A stretch of DNA of 33,070 nt, taken from NCBI GenBank assembly GCA_001304215.1, contig LJVB01000019.1:1-33070 (forward strand), in the 5' to 3' direction. The position numbers were made by a program, and so were the translations under genes. Positions 8,092 to 17,093 of the stretch are shown in pieces (position 1 is the first letter of the stretch; the number at the start of each line of letters is the position of its first letter). A model generated the notes under the pieces. It saw only the letters and a program-made list of their open reading frames with translations. It was not told the origin of the DNA and made no database searches. This stretch comes from Acidithiobacillales bacterium SM1_46. GTDB taxonomy: Bacteria > Pseudomonadota > Gammaproteobacteria > Acidiferrobacterales > Sulfurifustaceae.

Positions 8092-9444
8092 CTATTCGCT
8101 GGACCCCGGCCCGGAGGTGGTGGGTCCGGCCGGGCTGCGAGACAGTTGCTCGGTGAAGCGCGCCTCCTTCCAATGGTAGGCACGCACATAGGATGGTCGG
8201 CCCGGCTCGAATTCGCCGAAGGCAACCACGGTATAGACGAGCGGCTCATCGCAACTATATGCGTAGCGCTGCGCGGGGAAGTTGAGACGCAGCGCGCCAA
8301 TGTTGCCAACCTCACACGGGTTGCCGCCGTGCTTGCGAAAGCGTGTGGCGGCGAGATTCCCGAGGGTCTTCAGGTCTGCATCGAGCAGCTGGCGGGTCTC
8401 ATTGGCTGCGGCCAAGCCGTTAGGCGCCGCAGGGGGGGCAGCCGGAGCAGGCAAAGCGCGCGCGGCGCGTCCCGCGGCGCGCGGGAGAGGGGTCTCATAC
8501 AGTGCGCCACATACCGCGTACCCGGTGATGCCGGCGAGGCCCGCCCACAACAATATGAAGAGCGCTCGACCGCTGGCCCCAGGGCGGCGCCAGACAAGGC
8601 CCGGAACGAACAAGGCGATCAGGTAGGCAAGTGCATGCCGAGCGGGCACAACGGCGGGATTGTCAGTCGCGACGGCGCGCAGATGTGCGATGCGCCTGGA
8701 AAGCCAGGGTTCCGGCTGCGTAAGTTCCATCAGCGCGATCATCGGGTTGGTGGCCGACGCGCTCTGGGCTGCGAAGTGTGCGATATTGAAAGAGCGCCAA
8801 CGCCGCGGCCCGCTCGCGAATACTGCCAGCGCCAGCGCGGCATCCGCCTTGGCGCGACAAGCCAGCAGGCCGAAACGGTCGGCCGTATATATCCGGGCGC
8901 GCCCGATGGCGGGTCCGAGCAGTGGCAGGACGCGTGCCGGTGCGAGCCACGCCCACCAGCGCGTCAGTGGATGCTGCCGCCACCCGATTTCGTAGCCGAT
9001 GAAAAAATCGAGCGCGCCGGGATGCTCGCTGAAGGCTCCCGCGAGTTCGGCATTGAGCGCGACAATGTCCCGCCCGCTGTCGCTGAGACTGAAGCTGGCG
9101 GCGCTGCAACCACGGTCGTAGAGATAAGCGTCTGGCGGAGTGGCCAGATCAAGTCGTTTGGTCACTTGTCGCACGCGCGCCAGCAGATCCGGGTATTGCT
9201 TGTCCGAGAGTTCCACCGCGTGCCCCCGCAAGAAGGCCACTTGTCCGACGCGCCGCAGGCGGCTCGCGAGGTAGGTTAGAATAACCACGGCAAACACAAG
9301 CGCCGCCGTCGCACCGATCGCGTTTTCCGGGATCAAGCGATCTGCGGCGGTGTACAGGATGTACACAAGTGAACCCCAGAACAGCGCAGCGCAGATTGCC
9401 GCCGCAATCAGCAAACCTTTCTCGCGCGCATAGGGAATCGGCAT
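8092..9444 (-). CDS. Membrane M48 (HtpX-like) peptidase homologue with degenerate zinc site
   Basis: The 450-residue product has two N-terminal membrane helices (about 10-33 and 42-62), a domain laid out like M48 peptidases, and further hydrophobic segments after about residue 290. The segment HPGALDFFIG-YEIGW-RQH (141-158) aligns with the M48 motif GHExxH, with both histidine zinc ligands replaced (Y151, W155) and only the glutamate kept. The later motif, usually REYxAD with the third zinc ligand, reads RIYTAD. All three ligands are therefore missing and the protein should not be an active zinc protease. The remaining C-terminal part has no recognised domain. The start chosen is the ATG before PIPYAREKG; an in-frame GTG lies slightly upstream. 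It diverges from mtgA. Confidence 0.75.
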   Translation of the reverse strand: MPIPYAREKGLLIAAAICAALFWGSLVYILYTAADRLIPENAIGATAALVFAVVILTYLASRLRRVGQVAFLRGHAVELSDKQYPDLLARVRQVTKRLDLATPPDAYLYDRGCSAASFSLSDSGRDIVALNAELAGAFSEHPGALDFFIGYEIGWRQHPLTRWWAWLAPARVLPLLGPAIGRARIYTADRFGLLACRAKADAALALAVFASGPRRWRSFNIAHFAAQSASATNPMIALMELTQPEPWLSRRIAHLRAVATDNPAVVPARHALAYLIALFVPGLVWRRPGASGRALFILLWAGLAGITGYAVCGALYETPLPRAAGRAARALPAPAAPPAAPNGLAAANETRQLLDADLKTLGNLAATRFRKHGGNPCEVGNIGALRLNFPAQRYAYSCDEPLVYTVVAFGEFEPGRPSYVRAYHWKEARFTEQLSRSPAGPTTSGPGSSE

Positions 9445-9538
9445 TCGGACAGTGATTGTTGGGCCCGCCGCCTTCGCGGTCAAGGCGCCCTGACGCAGAC
9501 AGTGATGAGATTGTTGCAACGACTTTCGCAGTCCATGG

Positions 9539-10387
9539 TTGTCCCAGGCGCGCCGCGGGGCGACGATACTGCGCTGGACGCTGCGCGTCGCACTGATCCT
9601 GTTGATCATCGATCTCTTTTACCTCGCCGTGACTTGGCCCGACTGGCGGAAGTTGGCAAGCGGCCCAGTACCAAAGTCCCGTTTCATCCAGGAGTATGAG
9701 CGCGAGGCAGCTGCGCAACGGGATCGGCCAGGGCTGCGCTGGCAGCCGGTGGCACTTCAGGCGATCCCGAAATATATGGTGCGTGCGGTGATCGTCGCGG
9801 AAGACAGCCGCTTCTACGAGCACAGCGGCTTCGACCTCATCGCGTTTCGCGAAGCGATGCAGTACAACTGGAAAGAGGGTCGTCTGGCGCTAGGGGCAAG
9901 CACCATCTCGCAGCAAACGGCCAAGAACCTGTTCCTGAGTTCCGCCAAGAACCCGATTCGCAAATGGCATGAACTGGTGCTCACCTGGGGCATGGAGCGC
10001 AATTTGAGCAAGCGGCGCATCATGGAGATCTACCTGAACGATGCCGAGTTTGGCGTCGGCGTTTACGGCGTGCAGGCGGCCGCGCGATTCTACTGGGGTG
10101 TCGATGTCGGCCAGCTCACGCCCCAGCAGGCCGCCGAGCTTGCCGCGACGCTGCCAAGTCCCCTGAAGCATAATCCCGCGACGCGTACCGAGCAGTTCGA
10201 CAAGCGGATGCGCAAGATCCTCAACCTCCTGACCCGCTATCCGGGGGACGCCGCCGAGGCGCTGGCCGCCCATGAGATCGATCTGGAGAGCCCGGGGGAG
10301 CCGTTGACACCGCAAGAGATGGAGCGCTTCCGGGAGGATCCTCCTGCGCGGGCCCCGCCAGCGCCGCTTATTCGCGACACGCTTTGA
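9539..10387 (+). CDS. mtgA: Monofunctional peptidoglycan glycosyltransferase MtgA
   Basis: The ~282-residue product has an N-terminal signal-anchor helix (about 14-33) followed by a GT51 glycosyltransferase domain. Diagnostic motifs are EDSRFYEHSGFD with the catalytic glutamate, GASTISQQTAKNLFL, and KRRIMEIYLNDAEFG. There is no transpeptidase domain, so it polymerises glycan strands from lipid II in the periplasm without cross-linking. The only initiation codon in frame ahead of the anchor helix is TTG at 9539, and no ribosome binding site is evident. A different frame has ATG codons just upstream (9505 and 9535), so a frameshift near the start cannot be excluded. The start is the weak point; the family assignment is not. 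Confidence 0.92.
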   Translation: MSQARRGATILRWTLRVALILLIIDLFYLAVTWPDWRKLASGPVPKSRFIQEYEREAAAQRDRPGLRWQPVALQAIPKYMVRAVIVAEDSRFYEHSGFDLIAFREAMQYNWKEGRLALGASTISQQTAKNLFLSSAKNPIRKWHELVLTWGMERNLSKRRIMEIYLNDAEFGVGVYGVQAAARFYWGVDVGQLTPQQAAELAATLPSPLKHNPATRTEQFDKRMRKILNLLTRYPGDAAEALAAHEIDLESPGEPLTPQEMERFREDPPARAPPAPLIRDTL

Positions 10388-10424
10388 AGGAAATTCCGCG
10401 GCTGCGGGATGAGCGGGGGGTGGG

Positions 10425-10430
10425 TATAAT
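10425..10430 (+). promoter_or_regulatory. Perfect -10 hexamer immediately before glyQ
   Basis: TATAAT lies six bases before the GTG of glyQ. The matching -35 region (around 10402-10407) is poor. If used, transcription would begin at or next to the initiation codon, giving a leaderless message, which would fit the absence of a Shine-Dalgarno sequence. Confidence 0.5.
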
Positions 10431-10436
10431 CCGGTC

Positions 10437-11405
10437 GTGCCGAAGTCCCGCCAGAGAAAGCCCGATTCATTTCAAGACCTGATTCTTGCCCTACAGCGCT
10501 ACTGGGCAGAGCACGGCTGCGTGGTGCTGCAGCCCTACGATATGGAAATGGGGGCGGGCACGTTTCATACCGCCACCTTCTTGCGCGCGCTTGGACCCGA
10601 GCCATGGCGCGCCGCCTACGTGCAGCCCTCGCGCCGCCCCAAGGACGGTCGTTATGGCCAGAATCCGAACCGCCTGCAGCACTACTACCAGTTTCAGGTG
10701 GTGCTGAAGCCTTCACCGCTCGATATCCAGGAACTTTACCTCCAGTCGCTGCGTGCCATCGGTATCGATACCCAGCTGCACGACATCCGCTTCGTCGAGG
10801 ATGACTGGGAGTCTCCCACGCTCGGTGCCTGGGGCCTTGGTTGGGAGGTGTGGCTGGACGGCATGGAGGTGACACAATTCACCTATTTCCAGGAGGTTGG
10901 CAGCCTGCCGTGCAAGCCGGTGCTCGGCGAAATCACCTATGGACTCGAGCGGCTCGCCATGTACTTGCAGGGCAAGGAGAACGTGTTCGATCTGGTATGG
11001 ACCGAGGGCGTGACCTATGGCGATGTCTATCACCAGAACGAGGTTGAGCAGTCCAAGTACAATTTCGAGCAGGCCAATGCGAACTGGCTGTTTCAGCAGT
11101 TCAATGACTACGAGGCAGAAGCAAAGCGCCTCATGCTGCTCGACCTGCCATTACCGGCCTATGAGATGGTCATGAAGTGCTCGCACGCCTTCAACCTGCT
11201 GGATGCGCGCGGCGCGATTTCCACCACCGAGCGTGCCGCCTACATCGGGCGCGTACGAGGCCTTGCCCGCCTCGTCGCCCAGAGTTACTTCGATTCGCGC
11301 GAGCGTCTGGGGTTTCCGATGTGCCGAAGCACGAGTTCCGCACAGACCAGCGGTGGCCGAGAGCGGCCTTTGCTGAAGCGGCCGCGGAGACGCGTCCGTG
11401 GCTGA
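10437..11405 (+). CDS. glyQ: Glycyl-tRNA synthetase alpha subunit
   Basis: The 322-residue product charges tRNA-Gly as part of the alpha2-beta2 enzyme. Hallmarks are [17 protein letters not shown] near the start, [26 protein letters not shown] and [19 protein letters not shown], which form the class II catalytic core. The conserved family end, RERLGFPMC, is followed by about 27 extra residues rich in serine and arginine; most homologues stop close to that point. The extension ends eight bases inside glyS, so it may serve mainly to couple translation. The start is GTG at 10437 with TATAAT six bases before it and no Shine-Dalgarno; no better start exists. Confidence 0.96.
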   Translation: MPKSRQRKPDSFQDLILALQRYWAEHGCVVLQPYDMEMGAGTFHTATFLRALGPEPWRAAYVQPSRRPKDGRYGQNPNRLQHYYQFQVVLKPSPLDIQELYLQSLRAIGIDTQLHDIRFVEDDWESPTLGAWGLGWEVWLDGMEVTQFTYFQEVGSLPCKPVLGEITYGLERLAMYLQGKENVFDLVWTEGVTYGDVYHQNEVEQSKYNFEQANANWLFQQFNDYEAEAKRLMLLDLPLPAYEMVMKCSHAFNLLDARGAISTTERAAYIGRVRGLARLVAQSYFDSRERLGFPMCRSTSSAQTSGGRERPLLKRPRRRVRG

Positions 11406-13482
11406 GTCGCTGCTCGTTGAGCTCCTTACCGAAGAACTGCCACCCAAGGCGCTGTCGCGCCTTATGGAGGCATTTTCGCATCATATCTTTGAAGGACTGA
11501 AGGACAGGGGTTTTCTTCTTGCGGGCAGCGAGCCGCAACCTTTCGCCACACCCCGCCGGCTGGCCGTTCTGATTTCACAGGTGCTCGACAAGCAGCCCGA
11601 CCGGGTGGTGGAACGCAAAGGTCCCGCCGTGGCAGCGGGTCTGGACGCGGACGGCAAGCCGACCCCGGCGCTACTCGGATTTGCCAAGTCGTGTGGCATG
11701 GAGGCGTCGAAGCTTGAACGGCGAGGCGGCGACAAGGGCGAGTATTTCGTCTACTCCGCGAAACAGAAAGGCGAGCTGCTTAAGCGGCACCTCGCGCCGA
11801 TTGTCGAGGCGGCACTGAAGAAACTGCCGGTCCCAAAGACCATGCGCTGGGGCGATGGCGAGGCCCAGTTCGTTCGGCCTGCGCACGGTGTCGTGTTATT
11901 GCATGGCAAACGCGTGGTGGCCGGCACGGTGCTTGGATTGCCGAGCGGCAACAAGACCCGCGGACACCGTTTTCTCAGCAAGGGGATGTTGACGCTGAAG
12001 AACGCGCGCGATTACGACCGTAGTCTCAAGCAGGAGAGGGTAATCGCGGATTTCGAGGCACGCCGCGATATGATTGCGCGTGCCCTCGATCAGGCCGCCC
12101 ACAAACTCGGCGCCGGGGTGCGCTGGAATATCGGGCGATCAGCCGACTTGATTGATGAGGTCAACAGCATCGTGGAGTTTCCGGTGGTGCTGACCGGCAG
12201 TTTCGACGACGCGTTCCTGGAGGTACCGAAGGAATGCCTGATTATCAGCATGCAGCAGCACCAGAAATACTTTCCCGTCGCCGATGCGCACGGTCGCCTG
12301 CTGCCCCGCTTTCTGTTCGTGTCCAACATGAAGGCCGCCACGCCGCGCTACATCATCGCCGGAAACGAGCGCGTGTTGCGGGCGCGGCTGTCCGATGCGC
12401 GCTTCTTCTACGACCAGGATCGCAAGCAGCGCCTCGACGCGCGCGTGCCGCGGCTTGCCAATGTCGTCTACCACAACAAGCTCGGCAGCCAGCTCGAGCG
12501 GGTGCAGCGTCTGACCAAGCTCGCCGGCGAGATCGCCCAGCTTCTTGGCGGTGATGCCTCGTTCGCGGAGCGCGCGGCGACGCTCGCCAAGGCCGATCTG
12601 CTCACCGACATGGTGGGTGAGTTCCCCGAGTTGCAGGGCATCATGGGGCGCTACTACGCGCTGCACGACGGCGAGCCCGCGATGGTGGCCGATGCTATCG
12701 AACAGCAGTATTTCCCAAGGGGCGCAGGCGCTGCGCTGCCGGAGCACCCGGTGAGCCTGGCGCTCGCGCTGGCGGACCGCCTCGACACGCTGGTCGGAAT
12801 CTTCGGTATTGGTCTCTCACCGACCGGTGAGAAGGATCCGTTCGGGCTGCGGCGCGCGGCGCTCGGTGTGGTGCGCATGCTCGCCGAGCGGGGTTTGCCT
12901 CTCGACCTGATGGAGCTGTTATCACGCGCACGCGCGCACTTTCCGGCCGGCGTGGTGGCCGAAAGCGTCGCGCAGGACCTGCATGGCTTTGTGCTCGAGC
13001 GTCTCAAGCCCTATCTGCGCGATCAGGGCTTCGAGCCGGATGAGATTGACGCCGTGGTATCGCTCAATCCGACCCGCATTGATCAGGTACCGGCGCGCAT
13101 GAAGGCGCTTCGGGAGTTTCGGGCGCTACCCGAGGCCGAGGCCCTGGCCGCCGCCAACAAGCGCATCCGCAATATCCTGCGTCAGGCCGGGGGCGCCCCG
13201 GGCGATATCGTCAATCCGGGCCTGCTCAAGGAGGAAGCCGAACGACGCCTGGCGGACGCGGTGCGCGATGCCGCGCAAGCCATCGAGCCGCTGCTGGCGG
13301 CGGCACGCTATACCGAGGCGCTGAAGGCGTTGGCGGGGCTGCGCCCGGCGGTTGATGAGTTCTTCGATCGCGTGATGGTCATGGTCGAGGACAGCGCCGT
13401 GCGTGCCAACCGCCTGTCGTTGCTGGCGCGCCTGAGCGACCTGTTCTGCAATGTCGCCGATATCTCCCGTTTGCAGGGCTAA
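11398..13482 (+). CDS. glyS: Glycyl-tRNA synthetase beta subunit
   Basis: The 694-residue product is full length for bacterial GlyS. The N-terminus [17 protein letters not shown], the ATPRRLAV segment, the central [34 protein letters not shown] region and the HD-like and anticodon-binding C-terminal part ([20 protein letters not shown]) are all present. It holds the tRNA in the alpha2-beta2 synthetase. The start is GTG, overlapping the glyQ stop by eight bases, so the two subunits should be made in step. No frameshift is apparent. Confidence 0.97.
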   Translation: MAESLLVELLTEELPPKALSRLMEAFSHHIFEGLKDRGFLLAGSEPQPFATPRRLAVLISQVLDKQPDRVVERKGPAVAAGLDADGKPTPALLGFAKSCGMEASKLERRGGDKGEYFVYSAKQKGELLKRHLAPIVEAALKKLPVPKTMRWGDGEAQFVRPAHGVVLLHGKRVVAGTVLGLPSGNKTRGHRFLSKGMLTLKNARDYDRSLKQERVIADFEARRDMIARALDQAAHKLGAGVRWNIGRSADLIDEVNSIVEFPVVLTGSFDDAFLEVPKECLIISMQQHQKYFPVADAHGRLLPRFLFVSNMKAATPRYIIAGNERVLRARLSDARFFYDQDRKQRLDARVPRLANVVYHNKLGSQLERVQRLTKLAGEIAQLLGGDASFAERAATLAKADLLTDMVGEFPELQGIMGRYYALHDGEPAMVADAIEQQYFPRGAGAALPEHPVSLALALADRLDTLVGIFGIGLSPTGEKDPFGLRRAALGVVRMLAERGLPLDLMELLSRARAHFPAGVVAESVAQDLHGFVLERLKPYLRDQGFEPDEIDAVVSLNPTRIDQVPARMKALREFRALPEAEALAAANKRIRNILRQAGGAPGDIVNPGLLKEEAERRLADAVRDAAQAIEPLLAAARYTEALKALAGLRPAVDEFFDRVMVMVEDSAVRANRLSLLARLSDLFCNVADISRLQG

Positions 13483-13489
13483 TGCCGAT

Positions 13490-13819
13490 ATGAATGCCGA
13501 CTCTTATGCCGAGATGCTGAAAGCCGTGCAGGCTTTTCACGACAAACACCGCTTCCGCGAAACCGGCGGCGAGGACCTGATCTACCGCGTGGCGTTGATG
13601 AGCGAAGAACTTGGTGAGATCGCCGAGTGCGTGACGAAGGGCAAGGCGCGCGAGCAGCTCGCCGAAGAGGTCGCGGACCTGTATATCCTTCTCCTCGGGA
13701 CAGCGATCGCGGCGGATTTCGATCTGCGCGAGGCGTTCTGGCGCAAGATGGACAAGCTTGCTGCCCGGGAATCGCGCATGATTAACGGGCGGATTCGTGT
13801 TTCGGAATTCAGGGATTAG
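13490..13819 (+). CDS. MazG-like nucleotide pyrophosphohydrolase
   Basis: The 109-residue product has the MazG-type metal-binding pattern. EELGEIAE is followed about 20 residues later by EEVADLYILL, giving the EExxE...ExxD arrangement that binds Mg and hydrolyses NTPs or dNTPs to monophosphates. It is a single-domain protein, like the short MazG/iMazG proteins rather than two-domain E. coli MazG. The start is the ATG directly before NADSYAEML, 8 bases after the glyS stop. The extra sequence upstream in the same frame overlaps glyS and is not likely coding. It probably belongs to the glyQS transcript. Confidence 0.8.
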   Translation: MNADSYAEMLKAVQAFHDKHRFRETGGEDLIYRVALMSEELGEIAECVTKGKAREQLAEEVADLYILLLGTAIAADFDLREAFWRKMDKLAARESRMINGRIRVSEFRD

Positions 13820-13846
13820 CAAGCCGTGTCCAAATCCGCCACCGCG

Positions 13847-13956
13847 CCATCCCTCGTACACGGCCCTTGCCTTGGTCCCATCGGCGAGGGGAGTGCTCTT
13901 TCTGCAGGTTTTTTTGTGCACCATTCCTCGCGCGCGGCCCTTGCCTCGATCCCGTC
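13847..13956 (+). repeat. Pair of degenerate 36-base direct repeats
   Basis: Copies at 13847-13882 and 13921-13956 match at 29 of 36 positions, including an uninterrupted core CGGCCCTTGCCT. All seven differences are transitions. They lie in the 190-base gap between the MazG-like gene and gmhB, separated by 38 bases that include a run of seven T. I see no open reading frame or protein-level reason for the repeat. Confidence 0.6.
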
Positions 13957-14010
13957 CCCAGAAGCCGCTAGGTTGACGGACTCTGTAACCGGGAGCCGGC
14001 AGGAGAATCC

Positions 14011-14556
14011 ATGAAACTCGTCATCCTCGATCGTGACGGCGTTATTAATTTCGACTCCGACGAGTACATCAAATCGCCGGAAGAGTGGGCGCCGATCCCT
14101 GGCAGCCTCGAAGCGATTTCGCGGCTGCACCGCGAAGGCTACACGGTGGTCGTGGCAAGCAACCAGTCGGGGGTGGCGCGTGGACTGTTTTCCATGGATA
14201 TGCTTGCCAAGATTCACGACAAGATGCTGACCGCCGTGCGCGCCAAGGGTGGCGAGATTGACGCCATTTTCTTTTGCCCGCACGGTCCGGACGACGGTTG
14301 TCGTTGCCGCAAACCCCTGCCAGGATTGTTTGAGGAGATCGCCACGCGCCTCAACCGAAGTCTCGAAGGCGTTTTCGCCGTGGGCGACTCCGAGCGCGAC
14401 GTGGTCGCGGCGCGCGCGGTGTCCGCGCGCCCGGTGTTGCTGCGCACCGGCAAGGGCGAGCGGACGCTAAGGAAATCCAAGTCGCTTGATAGCGCGCCGG
14501 TGTTTACGGACCTTGCCGCCTTCACGGACGCCCTACTCGCCGGGGAGCTCGCCTGA
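14011..14556 (+). CDS. gmhB: D-glycero-beta-D-manno-heptose 1,7-bisphosphate 7-phosphatase
   Basis: The 181-residue product is a HAD-superfamily phosphatase. It has the DxDx signature D7-R-D9-G (VILDRDGVIN), ASNQSGVARG with the second catalytic motif, and GDSERDVVAA with the last acidic pair. The Cys/His zinc-binding loop typical of GmhB is present (CPHGPDDGCRCRKP). It removes the 7-phosphate in ADP-heptose synthesis for the lipopolysaccharide core. The ATG has a good ribosome binding site (CAGGAGAATCC). The gene lies between glyS and plsC, a common gammaproteobacterial order. Confidence 0.95.
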   Translation: MKLVILDRDGVINFDSDEYIKSPEEWAPIPGSLEAISRLHREGYTVVVASNQSGVARGLFSMDMLAKIHDKMLTAVRAKGGEIDAIFFCPHGPDDGCRCRKPLPGLFEEIATRLNRSLEGVFAVGDSERDVVAARAVSARPVLLRTGKGERTLRKSKSLDSAPVFTDLAAFTDALLAGELA

Positions 14557-14561
14557 TCGCC

Positions 14562-15278
14562 GTGCAGTGGCTGCGCTCGCTTCTGTTTAACCTGTTCTTG
14601 TGGATCTCGGTGCTGATCTATGCACCGCTTGCGCTCTTTACGTTTCCGTTTCCAGTGCGGGCGCGATATGCCTTCATTTCCGGCTGGGCCCGAATGCAGC
14701 TGTGGCTCGCGCGCTGGCTGGTCGGTATCCGCTATCGGGTCGAGGGGCGCCAGCACCTGCCAAAGGGCGCGGCGATTGTGCTTGCCAAGCACCAGTCCAC
14801 ATGGGAGACCATCGCCTTTCAGGAGATCCTGCCGCCGCAGGTGTGGGTGCTGAAGCGTGAACTTATGTGGCTACCGCTGTTCGGTTGGGCGCTCGCCCTG
14901 TTGAAGCCGATTGCGATCGATCGCGGGGCGGGGCGCAAGGCGGTCGAGCAGGTGATTGAGCAGGGCAGGCGTCGCCTCGCCGACGGTTTTTGGGTCATCG
15001 TGTTCCCGGAGGGCACACGCGTGGCACCGGGTCATCGCCGGCGCTTTGGGATCGGCGGGGCCGTGCTGGCGGCCGAGACGGGTTATCCAGTTGTGCCGAT
15101 CGCCCACAACGCCGGCAGCTTCTGGCCGCGGCGAAAGATCCTGAAGAAGCCCGGGACAGTGCAGGTTGTGATCGGTCCGGTGATCGAGAGCGCCGGCAAG
15201 ACGGCCCAGCAGATCACGGCCGAGGCCGAGCACTGGATCGAGACCGAAATGGCGCGCATCGAAAACCGGGCCAGCTGA
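14562..15278 (+). CDS. plsC: 1-acyl-sn-glycerol-3-phosphate acyltransferase
   Basis: The 238-residue product has an N-terminal membrane helix (about 5-30), the acyltransferase box H77-QSTW-E82 and the substrate motif FPEGTR (148-153). The usual catalytic HxxxxD is HxxxxE here, which I believe is common in the branch encoded next to gmhB. It makes phosphatidic acid from lysophosphatidic acid at the inner membrane. The start is GTG at 14562, five bases after the gmhB stop, with GGGGAG upstream inside gmhB. The cluster position supports plsC over lipid A acyltransferases. Confidence 0.9.
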   Translation: MQWLRSLLFNLFLWISVLIYAPLALFTFPFPVRARYAFISGWARMQLWLARWLVGIRYRVEGRQHLPKGAAIVLAKHQSTWETIAFQEILPPQVWVLKRELMWLPLFGWALALLKPIAIDRGAGRKAVEQVIEQGRRRLADGFWVIVFPEGTRVAPGHRRRFGIGGAVLAAETGYPVVPIAHNAGSFWPRRKILKKPGTVQVVIGPVIESAGKTAQQITAEAEHWIETEMARIENRAS

Positions 15279-15305
15279 GCGCAACGCGGGTCGGTGCCGC
15301 TCGCG

Positions 15306-16085
15306 CTAGCCGTCGGTACCCAGGCGGGCGAGCCGGCCAAATTCCTCAAGCGTTAGCGTTTCAGCGCGTCGTTGCGGATCGATCCCGGCGGCGAGCATCT
15401 GTTCCGCATCGATGAGCCCGCGCAGGGTATTGCGCAACGTCTTGCGCCGCTGGGCAAATGCGGCGCGCACCAGCTGGCCGAAACGTGTCGGGTCACGCAC
15501 GGCGATCGGCGGCTGCGCGTGCGGCGTGAGGCGCACCACCGACGAGTGCACCTTGGGCGGCGGGGAGAACGCGCCGGGCGCGACATCGAAACAGCGTGAA
15601 ACGCCGAGTCGCCACTGGATCATCACACTGAGCCGGCCATAGTCCTTGCCGCCCGGCGTCGCAACAAGGCGATCGACCACCTCTTTTTGCAGCATGAACA
15701 GCATGTCCTGCACGACCCCGAGCTGTTCGATCAGGTGAAACAGCAGGGGGGTCGAGATGTTGTAGGGCAGATTGCCGATGAGTCGCAGTTTCTCGCCGCT
15801 TGCGACGAGGGTGCTGAAGTCGAAGGTCAGGGCATCTGCGCTGTGGATGGTGACCTGATCGGGGGGCAAAGCGCGCTGTAGGAGCGTGACCAGATCGCGA
15901 TCGAGCTCCACGGCGTGCAATCGCGCGACTCTTCCGAGCAGCGCACGCGTCAGCGCACCCTCTCCCGGCCCGATCTCGCAGACCGAATCGGTTGGCTGCG
16001 GCGCGAACGCGTGCAGGATGCGATCGATGACGCGGGCATCGCGCAGAAAGTGCTGCCCGAAACGCTTTTTGGCGCGGTGACTCAT
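15306..16085 (-). CDS. rsmA: 16S rRNA (adenine(1518)-N(6)/adenine(1519)-N(6))-dimethyltransferase
   Basis: The 259-residue product has the KsgA/RsmA signature: [11 protein letters not shown] at the N-terminus, the SAM-binding [10 protein letters not shown], the acidic residue loop HAVELDRDL, and the catalytic motif NLPYNIST. It dimethylates two adenines near the 3' end of 16S rRNA late in 30S assembly. Its ATG overlaps the pdxA stop codon (ATGA), so it is the last gene of the lptD-surA-pdxA-rsmA operon. It converges on plsC across 27 bases in which I see no clear terminator. Confidence 0.97.
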   Translation of the reverse strand: MSHRAKKRFGQHFLRDARVIDRILHAFAPQPTDSVCEIGPGEGALTRALLGRVARLHAVELDRDLVTLLQRALPPDQVTIHSADALTFDFSTLVASGEKLRLIGNLPYNISTPLLFHLIEQLGVVQDMLFMLQKEVVDRLVATPGGKDYGRLSVMIQWRLGVSRCFDVAPGAFSPPPKVHSSVVRLTPHAQPPIAVRDPTRFGQLVRAAFAQRRKTLRNTLRGLIDAEQMLAAGIDPQRRAETLTLEEFGRLARLGTDG

Positions 16086-17053
16086 CGCCGGCAGAGCTCG
16101 CGGGCGAGATCGATGGCGGCGTAGAGACTCGAAGGGTCGGCTTTGCCCGAGCCGGCCAGCTCAAGGGCGGTGCCGTGGTCCACTGACACACGGACGAATG
16201 GCAGGCCGAGCGTGATGTTCACGGCATGCTGGAAGTCGTGATGTTTCAAAACCGGCAGGCCTTGATCGTGGTACATGGCAAGGACCGCGTCGATGTCGGC
16301 GAGGCGCGACGGAATGAAGGCCGTGTCGGCCGGCACCGGACCAATGAGTTGCATGCCCACAGCACGCAAGCGCTCGAGCGTCGGTTCAATTATCTCGCGC
16401 TCTTCGCGTCCCAGATGGCCGGACTCGCCGGCATGCGGGTTTAGCCCGCATACGAGAATCCGCGGCTCGGCGATGCCGAACCTGCTGTGCAGGTCAGCGT
16501 GAAGGACTTTGATCACGGCAGTCAGCCGCTCGCGGGTGATGGCGCGCGGCACGTCCGCAAGTGGCAGGTGGGTGGTGACCAAGGCCACTCGCAGATTCTG
16601 GCAGGCCAGCATCATCACGACCGGAGCATTGCCGCAGCGCTCGGCCAGGAATTCGGTATGGCCGGTGAATGGTATGCCAGCGTCGTTGATTACGCCTTTG
16701 TGCACCGGGCCGGTTACCAGCCCGTCGAATTCGCCGTGCCGGCAGCCATCTATGGCGACGCGTAGCGTTTCGATCACGTAGCTGCTGTTGGCAGGATCGA
16801 GAACGCCGGGAACCACGGGGGAGGTTGTCTGGATGTGCAGCAGGTAGACTCCGGCCGCGGCCGCGGCGCGTCCGGGCCAGTCCGGCAAGGCAGGCGTCAG
16901 GTCGAGCATCGCGGCACGTTGATGCAGCATGGCGCGATCCGCGACCAGGACAATAGCCGCGTCGTCGGCGCGGACATCGATCGTGAGGCACAGGTCGGGA
17001 CCGATACCGGCGGGCTCACCGGGGGTCAGGGCAAGTACCGGCAGGCTGGGCAT
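16082..17053 (-). CDS. pdxA: 4-hydroxythreonine-4-phosphate dehydrogenase
   Basis: The 323-residue product matches PdxA of pyridoxal phosphate synthesis, which oxidises 4-phosphohydroxy-L-threonine with NAD and divalent metal. Seen motifs are [13 protein letters not shown] at the N-terminus, [22 protein letters not shown] around the first metal-site histidine, [19 protein letters not shown] and [15 protein letters not shown] with further metal and substrate ligands. The length is normal. It lies 40 bases after surA and is coupled by ATGA to rsmA. The ATG has no strong ribosome binding site, so translation may depend on upstream ribosomes. Confidence 0.97.
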   Translation of the reverse strand: MPSLPVLALTPGEPAGIGPDLCLTIDVRADDAAIVLVADRAMLHQRAAMLDLTPALPDWPGRAAAAAGVYLLHIQTTSPVVPGVLDPANSSYVIETLRVAIDGCRHGEFDGLVTGPVHKGVINDAGIPFTGHTEFLAERCGNAPVVMMLACQNLRVALVTTHLPLADVPRAITRERLTAVIKVLHADLHSRFGIAEPRILVCGLNPHAGESGHLGREEREIIEPTLERLRAVGMQLIGPVPADTAFIPSRLADIDAVLAMYHDQGLPVLKHHDFQHAVNITLGLPFVRVSVDHGTALELAGSGKADPSSLYAAIDLARELCRR

Positions 17054-17093
17054 AGGGGAATTCTACCCGCAAGCACTGCCAGGGCGCCGTTGC

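Noticed and set aside
8014-9279. Plus-strand open frame of 421 residues opposite the M48-like gene
   Set aside because: The minus-strand frame has membrane helices and M48 landmarks; the plus-strand product is arginine-rich and without domains.
13900-13920. Run of seven T after the MazG-like gene as a terminator
   Set aside because: There is no stable stem directly before the T run.
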